Source: Falsiroseomonas sp046052145 (lineage in GTDB: Bacteria; Pseudomonadota; Alphaproteobacteria; Acetobacterales; Acetobacteraceae). From it: DNA of 64,000 bases. The DNA lies in contig JBJOMW010000006.1 of NCBI GenBank assembly GCA_046052145.1, positions 62,001-126,000 of the forward strand. Direction: 5' to 3'. Numbering within the stretch: the first letter of the stretch is position 1; the number at the start of each line of letters is the position of its first letter. The position numbers and the translations under genes were made by a program. Under the pieces are notes generated by a model. The model ran no database searches. It was given only the letters and a program-made list of their open reading frames with translations, and was not told the origin of the DNA. This document shows, piece after piece, positions 44,100 through 52,545 of this stretch.

Positions 44100-45053
44100 A
44101 TGCTGCGCTACCTTGGCCGCCGCCTGATGCTGATGATCCCGACGCTACTGGGTGTCGCGCTTCTGACCTTCGTGATGCTGCGCGTCGTGCCTGGTGACGT
44201 GGTGGAGGTGAAACTCCGTGCCGATGGCGGGCATGTGACGCAGGAGTTGATCGAGCGGGAGCGTGCGCGTCTTGGGCTCGACAAGCCGCTGCCGGAGCAG
44301 TTCCTGGATTGGATGAAGGGCCTGGTCACGCTCGATCTTGGGAAGTCCATGTGGACCGGCCGGCCCGTAGCCGATGAGATCGGGGCGCGCATCGGGCTGA
44401 CGCTGCAGGTCGCGGTCATGGCGGCGATCGTCGCGGTGCTGATCGCCATCCCGCTCGGCACCATCTCCGCGCTCTTCCGCGACAGTTGGGTGGACTATGC
44501 CGTCCGCATCTTCACCATTGCGGGGCTGGCGACGCCGGCCTTCTGGCTCGGGATGCTGATCATCCTGCTGCTGCTGACCGCCTTCAACTGGTCGCCGCCC
44601 GTCACCTACACGCCGTTCCATCAGGATCCGCTGAAGAACCTGTCGCAGCTGATCTGGCCGGCGCTGGCGGTCGGCTACCGCTACGCGGCGGTCGTGGCGC
44701 GGATGGTGCGCTCCTCCATCATCGAGGTGATGCGGGAGGACTACATCCGCACGGCGCGCGCCAAGGGTGTCTATGAGCGGCTGGTGGTCGCCCGGCATGC
44801 CATGCGCAACGCGCTGCTGCCGGCGATCACGTTGATCGGCCTTGAGTTCGCCTTCCTGATCGGCGGGCTGGTGGTGACGGAGCAGGTCTTCAACCTGAAC
44901 GGCATCGGGCGGCTCTTCGTCGAGGCGGTCTCACGCAACGACTTCATGCTGATTCAGGCGCTGGTGATGCTGCTGGCCGTGGTCTTCGTCTCGGTCAACC
45001 TGATCATCGACATGCTCTACGGCCTGCTCGACCCGCGCGTGCGGCACGGCTGA
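44100..45053 (+). CDS. Peptide/nickel-type ABC transporter permease, DppB-like
   Basis: The 317-residue protein starts MLRYLGRRLMLMIPTLLGVALLTF and shows FVMLRVVPGDVV, GLDKPLPEQFLDWMKG, six hydrophobic helices, the EAA loop ARAKGVYERLVVARHAMRNALLP and the ending DMLYGLLDPRVRHG. The ATG at 44100 lies 14 bp after the ATPase stop with GGGGAGGG between; an earlier in-frame start at 44070 overlaps that gene. Partner of the DppC-like protein that follows. Confidence 0.92.
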   Translation: MLRYLGRRLMLMIPTLLGVALLTFVMLRVVPGDVVEVKLRADGGHVTQELIERERARLGLDKPLPEQFLDWMKGLVTLDLGKSMWTGRPVADEIGARIGLTLQVAVMAAIVAVLIAIPLGTISALFRDSWVDYAVRIFTIAGLATPAFWLGMLIILLLLTAFNWSPPVTYTPFHQDPLKNLSQLIWPALAVGYRYAAVVARMVRSSIIEVMREDYIRTARAKGVYERLVVARHAMRNALLPAITLIGLEFAFLIGGLVVTEQVFNLNGIGRLFVEAVSRNDFMLIQALVMLLAVVFVSVNLIIDMLYGLLDPRVRHG

Positions 45054-45064
45054 GGGGAGACGCG

Positions 45065-45967
45065 ATGTCCGCCACCACCGTACCGATCCGTACCAGCAGC
45101 GCAGGGCGCGCCGGCGTTTTGGGCCGCGTCCTGGCCTTCTGCCGCGCGCAGCCGCTCGGCGCCGCCGGCGCCATCGTAATCCTGCTCATGGCGGTTGCCG
45201 CGGTTTGCGCGGAGTGGATCGCCCCCTACGAGCCCGAGGTGATCGACTTCGGCTCCATGCTCGCACCACCCTCTATCGAGCATCCCTTCGGCACGGACGC
45301 CTTCGGCCGCGACATCTTGACCCGTATCATCTATGGCGCGCGCACGGCGCTGACGATCGGGTTCCTGTCGTCCTTCATCGGCTGCTCGCTCGGTTCGCTG
45401 CTCGGCATCGCATCCGCCTATTTCGGCGGAAAGGCGGATCTGTTCATCCAGCGCTTCGTGGACATCGTTCTGTCCTTCCCGATCATCGTGCTGGCCCTCG
45501 TGGTCGTGGCGGTGCTGGGCAAGGCGCCCCTGTTCGGCGTGGACCTGAACCTTGTCTTCGCGATCGCCATTCCGATTATTCCGCGCGCCTGCCGCGTGGT
45601 GCGCTCCGCAGCGCTGTCGGTGCGCGCGATGCCCTATATCGATGCGGCGCGAGCGGGCGGGTATTCGTCCACCCACATCATCCTGCGTCATATGGCGCCG
45701 AACGTGCTTGCGCCCTACCTGATCCTGCTGACCGCCTATGTCGCGCAGGCGATTCTGCTGGAGGCATCGCTTTCTTTCCTCGGCCTCGGCGTGGCCGAGC
45801 CGAAGCCGGCCTGGGGGCTGATGCTCGCCGGCGACAGTTCGAATTTCTACCAGGAAGCGCCGTGGATGATCATCTTCCCCGGCCTTGCCATCTCGCTCGC
45901 GGTCTTCGCCTTCAACCTGTTCGGCGACTCGCTGCGCGATTGGCTCGACCCGAAGTTCCGCACCTGA
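45065..45967 (+). CDS. Peptide/nickel-type ABC transporter permease, DppC-like
   Basis: The 300-residue permease has FGTDAFGRDILTRIIYGAR near residue 75, helices with the EAA motif DAARAGGYSSTHIILRHMAPNVLAP, and the C-terminal ASLSFLGLGVAEPKPAWGLML. GGGGAG precedes the start. It is followed by a T-free leader and then the binding-protein gene. Confidence 0.92.
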   Translation: MSATTVPIRTSSAGRAGVLGRVLAFCRAQPLGAAGAIVILLMAVAAVCAEWIAPYEPEVIDFGSMLAPPSIEHPFGTDAFGRDILTRIIYGARTALTIGFLSSFIGCSLGSLLGIASAYFGGKADLFIQRFVDIVLSFPIIVLALVVVAVLGKAPLFGVDLNLVFAIAIPIIPRACRVVRSAALSVRAMPYIDAARAGGYSSTHIILRHMAPNVLAPYLILLTAYVAQAILLEASLSFLGLGVAEPKPAWGLMLAGDSSNFYQEAPWMIIFPGLAISLAVFAFNLFGDSLRDWLDPKFRT

Positions 45968-46009
45968 CGGACAAGAACAACAACACGCACGACAACAAGC
46001 ACAAGCAGA
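45968..46009 (+). promoter_or_regulatory. T-free A/C-rich leader before the binding-protein gene
   Basis: The 42 bases right after the DppC-like stop contain no T and are dominated by AAC/AAG/CAC triplets, in sharp contrast to the surrounding 65-70% GC DNA. Such an mRNA stretch would be unstructured and is followed by an AGGAGG-type ribosome site. This is expected to raise translation of the periplasmic binding protein above that of the permeases. Composition is seen; the enhancing role is inferred. Confidence 0.35.
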
Positions 46010-46023
46010 TGAGGAGGGACGTC

Positions 46024-47634
46024 ATGACACATGGTACCGCCGGGATCACGCGCCGCGCTGCGCTGCTGGGCATCCCGGGTCTCGCGCTCGGCTCCGCCGC
46101 GCTGGCGCAAACCGGCCAAACGCCGCAGCGGGGCGGGATCCTGACCTTCGCCGTGGGCGCCGAGCCGCCGACCTACGACCTGCATCAGACGGGCACCTTC
46201 GCCGTCATGCACCGCCTCGCGCCGCATTACTCGACGCTGCTCGGCTACGAACCGGGTAACTACCCGAACATCGTGGGCGACCTGGCGGAGAGCTGGACGA
46301 TCGCGCCGGACCTGATGACCTACACCTTCCGCATCCACGCCAATGTGCGCTTCCACGACGGCACGCCCCTGACGGCCGAGGATGTGCGCGTCAGCTACGA
46401 AAGGCTGCGGAATCCGCCGCCCAGCGTGAAGTCGGACCGCCAGCCCGCCTTCGAGCAGATCGCCTCAATCGAGACGCCGGATGACCGCACCATCGTCTTC
46501 CGCATGAAGAAGGTGGATGCGTCCATCATGGACACCTTCGCCTCGCCCTGGAACTCGATCCACAGCGCGGCGCGGCTGCGGCAGGATCCGAACTTCCCGG
46601 TGCGCAACGTGATGGGCAGCGGCCCCTTCCGCTTCGTCGAGCACGTCGCGGGATCGCATTGGGTCGGCGCGCGCTTCGACGGCTATTTCAAGCCGGGTCG
46701 CCCGTATCTGGATGGCTTCCGCGCCATCACCATGTCGCCCTCCGCCATGGTTAATGCGCTGTCGGGGCGGCAGATCAATGCCGAATTCCGTGGCTTCACG
46801 CCGAATGAGCGGGACCGGATCGTCCGCGCCCTCGGCGACGAGGCGAAGGTCCACGAGAGCAGCTGGATGCTGCACATGATCATGAGCTTCAACTGCGAGA
46901 AGCCGCCCTTCAACGACCCGCGCGTCCGCCGCGCCCTGTCGCTGGCACTCGATCGCTGGGGCGGTTCGGCCAATCTCTCGCGGATCTCGCAGCTGGGCGC
47001 CGTCGGTGGGCTGGTGCGTCCGGGCAGCGTCTGGTCCGCAACGCCAGAGGAGATGCAGCGCTGGCCCGGCTATGGCCGCGACATGGCGGCGAACCGGGCC
47101 GAGGCACGGCGCCTGCTGCGCGAAGCAGGGCACGAGAACCTGTCCTTCACGCTGCTCAACCGCAACCACCAGCCCTACGTCACCTCCGGCATCTTCATCA
47201 TCGACCAGCTGCGCCAGATCGGCGTACGCGTGGAGCACCAGCAGGTGGAACTCGCCGCCTGGTACGCCGCGCAGGGCAGCGGCGGCTATGAGGTGATGGT
47301 GGACAGCTTCACTCAGTTCAGTGACGACCCGACGAATGTGCTGGTGAAGTACATCTCCATGGATCGCGCCTCCATCGCGACCCAGCGCATGCAGGACCGC
47401 GAGCTGGATGCGATGTTCGATGCCCAGGCGCAGGAGGTGAACCCGCAGGTCCGCAAGCAGATCCTGCGGCGCTTCGAAGCGCGGGCGATGGAGCAGGCCT
47501 ATGCTGTTCCGCTGCTCTGGTGGCAGCGTATCGTCGTCATGAATGCGCGCGTCCAGGGCTGGTCCATGGCGCCGACGCACATGATCTACCAGGACCTTGC
47601 GGATGTCTGGCTGCTGCCGGAGCGGCGGGGCTGA
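46024..47634 (+). CDS. Peptide-type ABC transporter periplasmic binding protein (SBP_bac_5)
   Basis: The 536-residue exported protein begins MTHGTAGITRRAALLGIPGL with a twin-arginine-type leader cut near ALAQT. The family-5 features are QRGGILTFAVGAEPPTYDLH, LAESWTIAPDLMTYTFRIH and RFHDGTPLTAEDVRVSYERL. GAGGAGGGA lies just before the ATG. It is the last gene of the second peptide-type ABC system. Its ligand may be a peptide, opine or similar compound; nothing in the sequence decides. Confidence 0.92.
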   Translation: MTHGTAGITRRAALLGIPGLALGSAALAQTGQTPQRGGILTFAVGAEPPTYDLHQTGTFAVMHRLAPHYSTLLGYEPGNYPNIVGDLAESWTIAPDLMTYTFRIHANVRFHDGTPLTAEDVRVSYERLRNPPPSVKSDRQPAFEQIASIETPDDRTIVFRMKKVDASIMDTFASPWNSIHSAARLRQDPNFPVRNVMGSGPFRFVEHVAGSHWVGARFDGYFKPGRPYLDGFRAITMSPSAMVNALSGRQINAEFRGFTPNERDRIVRALGDEAKVHESSWMLHMIMSFNCEKPPFNDPRVRRALSLALDRWGGSANLSRISQLGAVGGLVRPGSVWSATPEEMQRWPGYGRDMAANRAEARRLLREAGHENLSFTLLNRNHQPYVTSGIFIIDQLRQIGVRVEHQQVELAAWYAAQGSGGYEVMVDSFTQFSDDPTNVLVKYISMDRASIATQRMQDRELDAMFDAQAQEVNPQVRKQILRRFEARAMEQAYAVPLLWWQRIVVMNARVQGWSMAPTHMIYQDLADVWLLPERRG

Positions 47635-47709
47635 CGCATGACCCGGCGTCCTGAGACCGCAGGCAGCCAGGGACGGCGCAGTGCGCCGGCGCTGGCGCGC
47701 GCCCGGGTC

Positions 47710-48357
47710 TCAGGCGGCTGGGGCCGCCAGTTGCTCGCTTGTCAGCAGGTCGTGCCAGCCGCTTTCGATATGCGCGACCATCTCGTCCACCGCTGCGTCG
47801 TGGTCGCCGGCCTCGACGCAGCGCAGGAAGCGCTCATGCTCCTCGATGTTCTTCATCCGGAAGCCGCCGCGCTCCTGGATGATGAAGGGGTAGCGCGCCC
47901 AGAGCACGCGGACGAACTGCAAGGTCTGCGGCCGGTCCGCCAGCTCGTACAGGCGAAAGTGGAAGCGGTAGTTTTCCGTCCGACTGGCGAGGCGCGGGCC
48001 GCCGGGCGAGATATTGGCGATCACCGCCTGGCTGTCTCGCAGCGCCGCCAGCGTCGGACGGTCCATGCGCTTCAGCGCGCGCGCCGTCAGCTCCCGCTCC
48101 AGCATGACGCGCAGCTCGAAGGTCTCGCGGGCCGTTTCTTGCCGTATCAACGGGACAATGAGGCCCTTGTGCGAGATCGCCTCGACATAGCCTTCCGCGC
48201 CCAGCATGTGCAGCGCCTCGCGCACCGGCGTGATGGATACGCCGAGTTCCTGCGCGAGCTCCCCCTGCTTGAGCTTGGTGCCCCGCGGGTAGATCCCGGC
48301 GATGATCCGCTCGCGGATGATGTCCGCGACCTGGTCCTGCTTGGTCTTGAACGCCAT
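47710..48357 (-). CDS. GntR-family (FCD) transcriptional regulator
   Basis: The 215-residue regulator has a winged helix (VADIIRERIIAGIYPRGTKL, LAQELGVSITPVREALHMLG) in residues 8-72. An FCD domain (FELRVMLERELTARALKRM, RFHFRLYELADRP, HERFLRCVEAGDHDAAV) occupies the rest. It is convergent with the binding-protein gene and divergent from the CoA-transferase operon at 48516, which it most likely controls. Confidence 0.9.
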   Translation of the reverse strand: MAFKTKQDQVADIIRERIIAGIYPRGTKLKQGELAQELGVSITPVREALHMLGAEGYVEAISHKGLIVPLIRQETARETFELRVMLERELTARALKRMDRPTLAALRDSQAVIANISPGGPRLASRTENYRFHFRLYELADRPQTLQFVRVLWARYPFIIQERGGFRMKNIEEHERFLRCVEAGDHDAAVDEMVAHIESGWHDLLTSEQLAAPAA

Positions 48358-48430
48358 TCAACCAGCCTCTTGTCGCGATGCCGTGCCGGCCATGGCCCGT
48401 ATCCGCGGACCCTGTGCCTGCGGCATCGCT

Positions 48431-48456
48431 TCGCATTCGGCAATATAAATTATGTC
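48431..48456 (+). promoter_or_regulatory. AT-rich promoter/operator candidate in the GntR/CoA-transferase spacer
   Basis: The only AT-rich patch in the 158-bp divergent spacer is CAATATAAATTATGTCC (from 48441), offering a TATAAA-like -10 for the rightward operon and possible half-sites for the GntR protein. No clean -35 or full palindrome could be fixed, so the boundaries are approximate. Confidence 0.25.
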
Positions 48457-48515
48457 CAAATCCCGCGCCACAAGGCCCGCGCCCTGGCGCGCGCCCGCGC
48501 GGCAGGAGATCGCCC

Positions 48516-49655
48516 ATGACGGATGGCTTCCGCCCCTATTCCGGGGTGCGCGTGCTCGACATGACGCACAACCTGGCGCGCTACGCCACGCGGCTTTTTG
48601 CCGACCTTGGAGCCGAGGTCATTCGCATTGAGCCGCCGGGAGGTCTGCCAGACCGGACGCGCGACACGGCGGCCGTACCGGGCGGGGCGGAGGCCTTCGC
48701 CTTCCACAACGCGTCCAAGAAGAGTGTGGTGCTGGACCTGTCGACCAATGCCGGCCGCGCGGCGCTGGCCGATCTGGCGCGTGAGGCGCAGGTGGTGGTG
48801 CTGGAGCGTGGCGGCCCGCTTGGCGCCGCCGATATTGCCTGGCTGCGGAGCCTCAATCCGACCTCTGTCATCACTCATGTGTCGCCCTATGGCATCGGCG
48901 GGCCGCTGGAAGGCGCGCCGGCCTCCGACCTCACGCTGCAGGCGGCAGGCGGCATCGCCTGGATGACCGGCCGCGGGGAGGAGCCGCCGCTGCGCCTGCC
49001 GGCGGGCCAGGCTGGCATGGTGTGTTCGGTCTACACCGCCGTCGCAACCGCCGTGTCGCTGATGGATGCCGAGACGCGCGGCCGTGGGCACATCCTCGAT
49101 GTCTCCGCGCAGGAGGCGATCGCGCATTCGCTGCAAAACGCGATCCAGGTGTGGGACCTGGAACGCCGCATCTCTCATCGCGCCGGAGAGGGCACGCGCG
49201 ACGCGTCCGAGAACATCTATGCCTGTCGCGACGGGCATGTCTTCCTGGCCTCACCGCCGACCAACGGCGTGTCCTGGAAGTCGCTGGTGGCCTGGATGGC
49301 GGAGCGCGGGCACCCCTCGGCAGAGGCCTTCAGCCAGCCGCAATGGCTGGACCGCAAATGGCGCAACCGGCCGGAGGCGCGTGCCGAGTTCAAGCCGCTG
49401 TTCGAAGCCTTCACCCGCGACCTGACGCGCGACGAGTTGGTGGAGAATGCGCTCAAGCGGCGCATCGTCATGTCTGCGGTCAATCGTGTGCGCGACGTGC
49501 TCGACGACCCGCAACTGGCCTATCGCGACTACTTCGTGCGCCTCGGCGGGGACGGGCCGCTGTTCCCCGGCGCGCCCTACAAGATGTCCGAGCTGGTCTG
49601 GCGCCCCGCGCCTGCGCCCGCGCTCGGCGAACATGACGCGCTGGTGCGCGGCTGA
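48516..49655 (+). CDS. Class III (CaiB/BaiF-family) CoA-transferase subunit lacking the catalytic Asp
   Basis: The 379-residue protein has the family features GVRVLDMTHNLARYATRLFADLGAEVIRIE, the NASKKSVVLDLSTNAGR block and ISPYGIGGP-like THVSPYGIGGPLEGAPASD. Where catalytic members have an Asp (RxGxxxxD), it reads LRLPAGQAGMVCS with Gln and no Asp. AGGAGA precedes the ATG. The next gene encodes a second family member that keeps a suitable Asp, so this is probably the structural partner in a heteromeric enzyme, as BbsE is to BbsF. Substrate: a carboxylic acid to be activated as its CoA thioester. Confidence 0.85.
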   Translation: MTDGFRPYSGVRVLDMTHNLARYATRLFADLGAEVIRIEPPGGLPDRTRDTAAVPGGAEAFAFHNASKKSVVLDLSTNAGRAALADLAREAQVVVLERGGPLGAADIAWLRSLNPTSVITHVSPYGIGGPLEGAPASDLTLQAAGGIAWMTGRGEEPPLRLPAGQAGMVCSVYTAVATAVSLMDAETRGRGHILDVSAQEAIAHSLQNAIQVWDLERRISHRAGEGTRDASENIYACRDGHVFLASPPTNGVSWKSLVAWMAERGHPSAEAFSQPQWLDRKWRNRPEARAEFKPLFEAFTRDLTRDELVENALKRRIVMSAVNRVRDVLDDPQLAYRDYFVRLGGDGPLFPGAPYKMSELVWRPAPAPALGEHDALVRG

Positions 49656-49672
49656 CGCGGCAGGAGACGAGC

Positions 49673-50893
49673 ATGCGCCCCGATTTCCTCAAGGGTATCC
49701 GCTTCACTGACCTGACCTGGGCCGGTGCCGGTCCCTTCGGCACCAAGGTCTTCTCCGATTTCGGCGCTGAAGTGCTGAAGATCGAGACGATGTCGCGCCC
49801 TGATCCGGTCCGCCTCGGCGGGCCGTTCCGGGACGGCATCGCAGGCACCAACCGCAGCGGCTACTTCGCCAGCCGTAACACCGGCAAGAAGTCCATCGCC
49901 CTCGACCTCAAGCAGGATGAAGCGCGGGAGATCGCGCTGAAGCTGATCGCGCAATCCGACGTGGTCAGCAACAATTTCGGCCCGGGTGCGATGGAGCGCC
50001 TTGGCCTGACCTATGAGGAATGCCGCAAGGCCAAGCCCGACATCATCTACCTGTCCATGCCGATGTATGGAGAGGATGGGCCGCTGGCGAATCTCCTCGG
50101 CGTCGGCATGACCATCGCCGCAGTGACCGGCATGATGTGGATGACCGGCTATGGCCGGGGCGAGGCGCCGATCGGGCCGGGCACGCATTTCCCCGACCAT
50201 GCGGCGAACCCCTATCACGCTGCCTTCGCCGTGCTCGCGGCGCTGCGCCATCGGCGCATGACCGGGCGAGGGATGAAGATCGACCTGAGCCAGGTCGAAT
50301 CCACCACGAATTTCGTCGGCCCCAATGTCGTCGAGGCCGCGACGCACGACCGGGAGCCCGAGCATACCGGCAACCGATCCCGCCGGGATGCGCCGCACAA
50401 CGTGTTCCGCTGCGCGGGCGAGGATGCGTGGTGCGCCATCGCGGTGGAAAGCGATGCTGAGTGGCTGGCACTGGCCGCCACGATCGGCCGCCAGGACCTG
50501 GCCGCGCGGCCCGATCTCCGCGGTGCCGCCGGGCGCCTCGCGGCGATGGCCGAGTTGGAGGCTGCGGTCGGCGCCTGGACCGCGACGCGCGGCGCGACGG
50601 ACGCGGCGCGCACGCTGCAGACTGCAGGCGTTCCGGCCGCCCGCGTCTCCTCGGCGCGCGATCTGGTGGAGGAGGACGAGCAGCTTGCGGCGCGCGGCTA
50701 TTGGCAGCGGCTGGATCATCCCGAACTCGGCCGATCCGTCTTCACCTCGCCGCCCTTCCGCATCGACGGCGGGCGGCTGGAGCTGGAGCGCCCGCCGCTG
50801 TTCGGCGAACACACGGAGGAGGTGCTGACGCGCCTGCTCGGCATGAGCCGCGATGAGATCGCGAGCCTCGCGGAGAGGAAGATCCTGGCATGA
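49673..50893 (+). CDS. Class III (CaiB/BaiF-family) CoA-transferase, catalytic-type subunit
   Basis: The 406-residue protein shows GIRFTDLTWAGAGPFGTKVFSDFGAEVLKIE, SRNTGKKSIALDLKQDEAR, FGPGAMERLGLTYEECRKAKPDIIYLSMPMYGEDGP. The segment THFPDHAANPYHAAFAVLAAL offers the Asp expected to form the aspartyl-CoA anhydride. It begins 17 bp after the first subunit and its last codons overlap the thiolase-like ATG by 4 bp. Family members move CoA from succinyl-CoA or acetyl-CoA to formate, carnitine, benzylsuccinate, mesaconate and others. Confidence 0.88.
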   Translation: MRPDFLKGIRFTDLTWAGAGPFGTKVFSDFGAEVLKIETMSRPDPVRLGGPFRDGIAGTNRSGYFASRNTGKKSIALDLKQDEAREIALKLIAQSDVVSNNFGPGAMERLGLTYEECRKAKPDIIYLSMPMYGEDGPLANLLGVGMTIAAVTGMMWMTGYGRGEAPIGPGTHFPDHAANPYHAAFAVLAALRHRRMTGRGMKIDLSQVESTTNFVGPNVVEAATHDREPEHTGNRSRRDAPHNVFRCAGEDAWCAIAVESDAEWLALAATIGRQDLAARPDLRGAAGRLAAMAELEAAVGAWTATRGATDAARTLQTAGVPAARVSSARDLVEEDEQLAARGYWQRLDHPELGRSVFTSPPFRIDGGRLELERPPLFGEHTEEVLTRLLGMSRDEIASLAERKILA

Positions 50894-52086
50894 ACAGCGC
50901 ATCCCCCGCTTTTGGTGGCCGTCACCCGAGCCCGCGCAATCGGCGCGCCGCCGCCGTGATCGGCGTTGGCCACACTGATTGGGTCCGTGACTGGGAACGC
51001 TGCCGCGCCGGCGAGCAGCCGGATGATTCGCTCGGCTACGGCCTCTCGGCCTTCCGCAATGCGCTCAAGGACGCGAATATCAGCCGCGACGAGATCGACG
51101 GCCTGATCGCCGGCCCGACCACCGCCTATGAACGCATGGGCGAGCTGGCCGGGATCAACCCGCGCTGGGGCGACCAGGCCGATGCCGTGCTGGCCGTCGC
51201 GCAGGCCGTCATGGCGATCGAGGCTGGTTATGCCGAGGTGGTCGCGCTGATCTATGGCAACGACCAGCGCAGCGTCGGCACGCAATATGGCGGGCCGGAG
51301 GCGATGGGCGGCAACGCCTTCCTGTCCTACGTCTATCACTCCCCCTGGGGCTTCACCTCCCAGGGCGCGCTCTATGCTCTGACGCTGCAGAGCTACAAGC
51401 AGGCGCGCGGCTTCACCGAACGCGAGATGGGCGAGGTGTCGGTCGCGCAGCGCGGCTGGTCCTCGATGAATCCGAACGCCATCCAGCGCAAGCGCATCAC
51501 GCTCGAGGACTACATGGCCTCCCGCTACGTGTGCGAGCCGCTGCATCTGTTCGACTACTGCCTGATCAACGATGGCGGCGTCGCGCTGATCATCGCGGAG
51601 GCGGAGCGCGCCAAGAAGATCTGCCGCAACCCGGTGTTCATCGAGGGCGTCGGGCGCTTCGACCTGAATCGCGGGGCCACCAGCCTCGAGCCGCGGATCG
51701 ACGATTTCTACCTGCCCGCGCAGCAGGCGGCCGCGGCACAGTCCTATGCCGTCTCAGGCCTTGGGCCGAAGGACATGGACATCCTGCAGGTCTATGACAG
51801 CTTCTCCGTCCATGTGCCGCTCGCCCTGGAAGGCTATGGGTATTGCGGCGTCGGCGAGGCCGGGAAGTTCCTCCGCGAAAGCCGCATCGGCCCGGGCGGG
51901 AAGCTGCCCACCAACACCGGCGGTGGGCATCTCAGCGAGACCTATATGCAGGGCTGGGCGCACCAGATCGAATGTGTGCGCCAGCTCCGCGGCGAATGCG
52001 GGGAGCGCCAGGTGCAGGGCGCGCGGCACGTCCACTACACCTCCGACGTCGCCGGCAAGTGCTTCTCGGTCATCTACGGAGTGTGA
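50890..52086 (+). CDS. Thiolase-superfamily protein (SCP2-thiolase/lipid-transfer-like)
   Basis: The 398-residue protein has a thiolase fold with AAVIGVGHTDWVRDWE at the start, AVAQAVMAIEAGYAEVVALI where thiolases have the nucleophilic Cys (absent here), QVYDSFSVHVPLALEGYGYCGVGEAG, and the C-terminal LPTNTGGGHLSETYMQGW with a His. This is the SCP2-like subgroup that pairs with a DUF35 zinc-ribbon/OB protein, such as the BbsB/BbsA benzoylsuccinyl-CoA thiolase and some aldolase-type steroid enzymes (Ltp2-DUF35). Its ATG overlaps the CoA-transferase stop and the DUF35 gene follows directly. C-C bond cleavage of an acyl-CoA is the best guess. Confidence 0.87.
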   Translation: MNSASPAFGGRHPSPRNRRAAAVIGVGHTDWVRDWERCRAGEQPDDSLGYGLSAFRNALKDANISRDEIDGLIAGPTTAYERMGELAGINPRWGDQADAVLAVAQAVMAIEAGYAEVVALIYGNDQRSVGTQYGGPEAMGGNAFLSYVYHSPWGFTSQGALYALTLQSYKQARGFTEREMGEVSVAQRGWSSMNPNAIQRKRITLEDYMASRYVCEPLHLFDYCLINDGGVALIIAEAERAKKICRNPVFIEGVGRFDLNRGATSLEPRIDDFYLPAQQAAAAQSYAVSGLGPKDMDILQVYDSFSVHVPLALEGYGYCGVGEAGKFLRESRIGPGGKLPTNTGGGHLSETYMQGWAHQIECVRQLRGECGERQVQGARHVHYTSDVAGKCFSVIYGV

Positions 52087-52091
52087 GCGCC

Positions 52092-52502
52092 ATGAACGCG
52101 ATCGAGGCGACGACGCCGCGCCCCGTGATGGGGCTCTACGACAAGCCGATGTGGGAGAGCATTCGCGCCGGCGGGATGAAGCTGCAGCGCTGTGCGCATT
52201 GCGCGACCTGGCTGTATCCGCCCGGGCCGTCCTGCCCGAAATGCCTCTCCTGCGACCTCGTTTGGACGCCCGTGTCGGGGCGGGGAAAGATCGTCTCCTG
52301 GGTGGTGTTCCACCGCCACTACCTGCCGGCCTATCCGCCGCCCTACAACGCGATTGCGGTACGGCTGGAGGAGGGCGTGACGATGATCACCAATCTCGAA
52401 GGCGCGATGCCGGAGGATGGCTGCATCGGGCGCGCTGTCCGGCTGGTCTATGTCACCATGCCGGACGGCTTCATCCTGCCGCGCTGGTCCTACGACGGCT
52501 GA
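52092..52502 (+). CDS. DUF35 zinc-ribbon/OB-fold protein, thiolase partner
   Basis: The 136-residue protein has an N-terminal rubredoxin-like zinc ribbon with two CxxC pairs (CAHCATWLYPPGPSCPKC, about residues 34-51). An OB-fold (GRGKIVSWVVFHRHYLPAY, PYNAIAVRLEEGVTMITNL) makes up the rest. These accessory proteins bind SCP2-type thiolases and are needed for activity in BbsAB and Ltp2-type complexes. ATG at 52092 was chosen; a GTG at 52083 overlapping the thiolase stop (GTGA) would add three residues. It ends the CoA-transferase/thiolase operon and is followed by a strong hairpin. Confidence 0.9.
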   Translation: MNAIEATTPRPVMGLYDKPMWESIRAGGMKLQRCAHCATWLYPPGPSCPKCLSCDLVWTPVSGRGKIVSWVVFHRHYLPAYPPPYNAIAVRLEEGVTMITNLEGAMPEDGCIGRAVRLVYVTMPDGFILPRWSYDG

Positions 52503-52509
52503 CGGCGTT

Positions 52510-52540
52510 GGCGGGAGAGAGGGCATCCCCCTCTCCCGCC
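52510..52540. terminator. Bidirectional terminator between convergent genes
   Basis: The arms GGCGGGAGAG (52510-52519) and CTCTCCCGCC (52531-52540) are perfect 10-bp complements, with an inner GGG/CCC pair extending the stem. The hairpin fills the 43-bp gap between the rightward DUF35 gene and the leftward amidohydrolase gene, the expected place for a shared terminator. No long T-tract follows on either side. Confidence 0.6.
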
Positions 52541-52545
52541 TGCGA

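Noticed and set aside
47635..47709. GGCGC-AGT-GCGCC hairpin between convergent binding-protein and GntR genes
   Set aside because: A 5-bp GC stem with a 3-nt loop is expected by chance at this base composition, so it is not strong enough to call.
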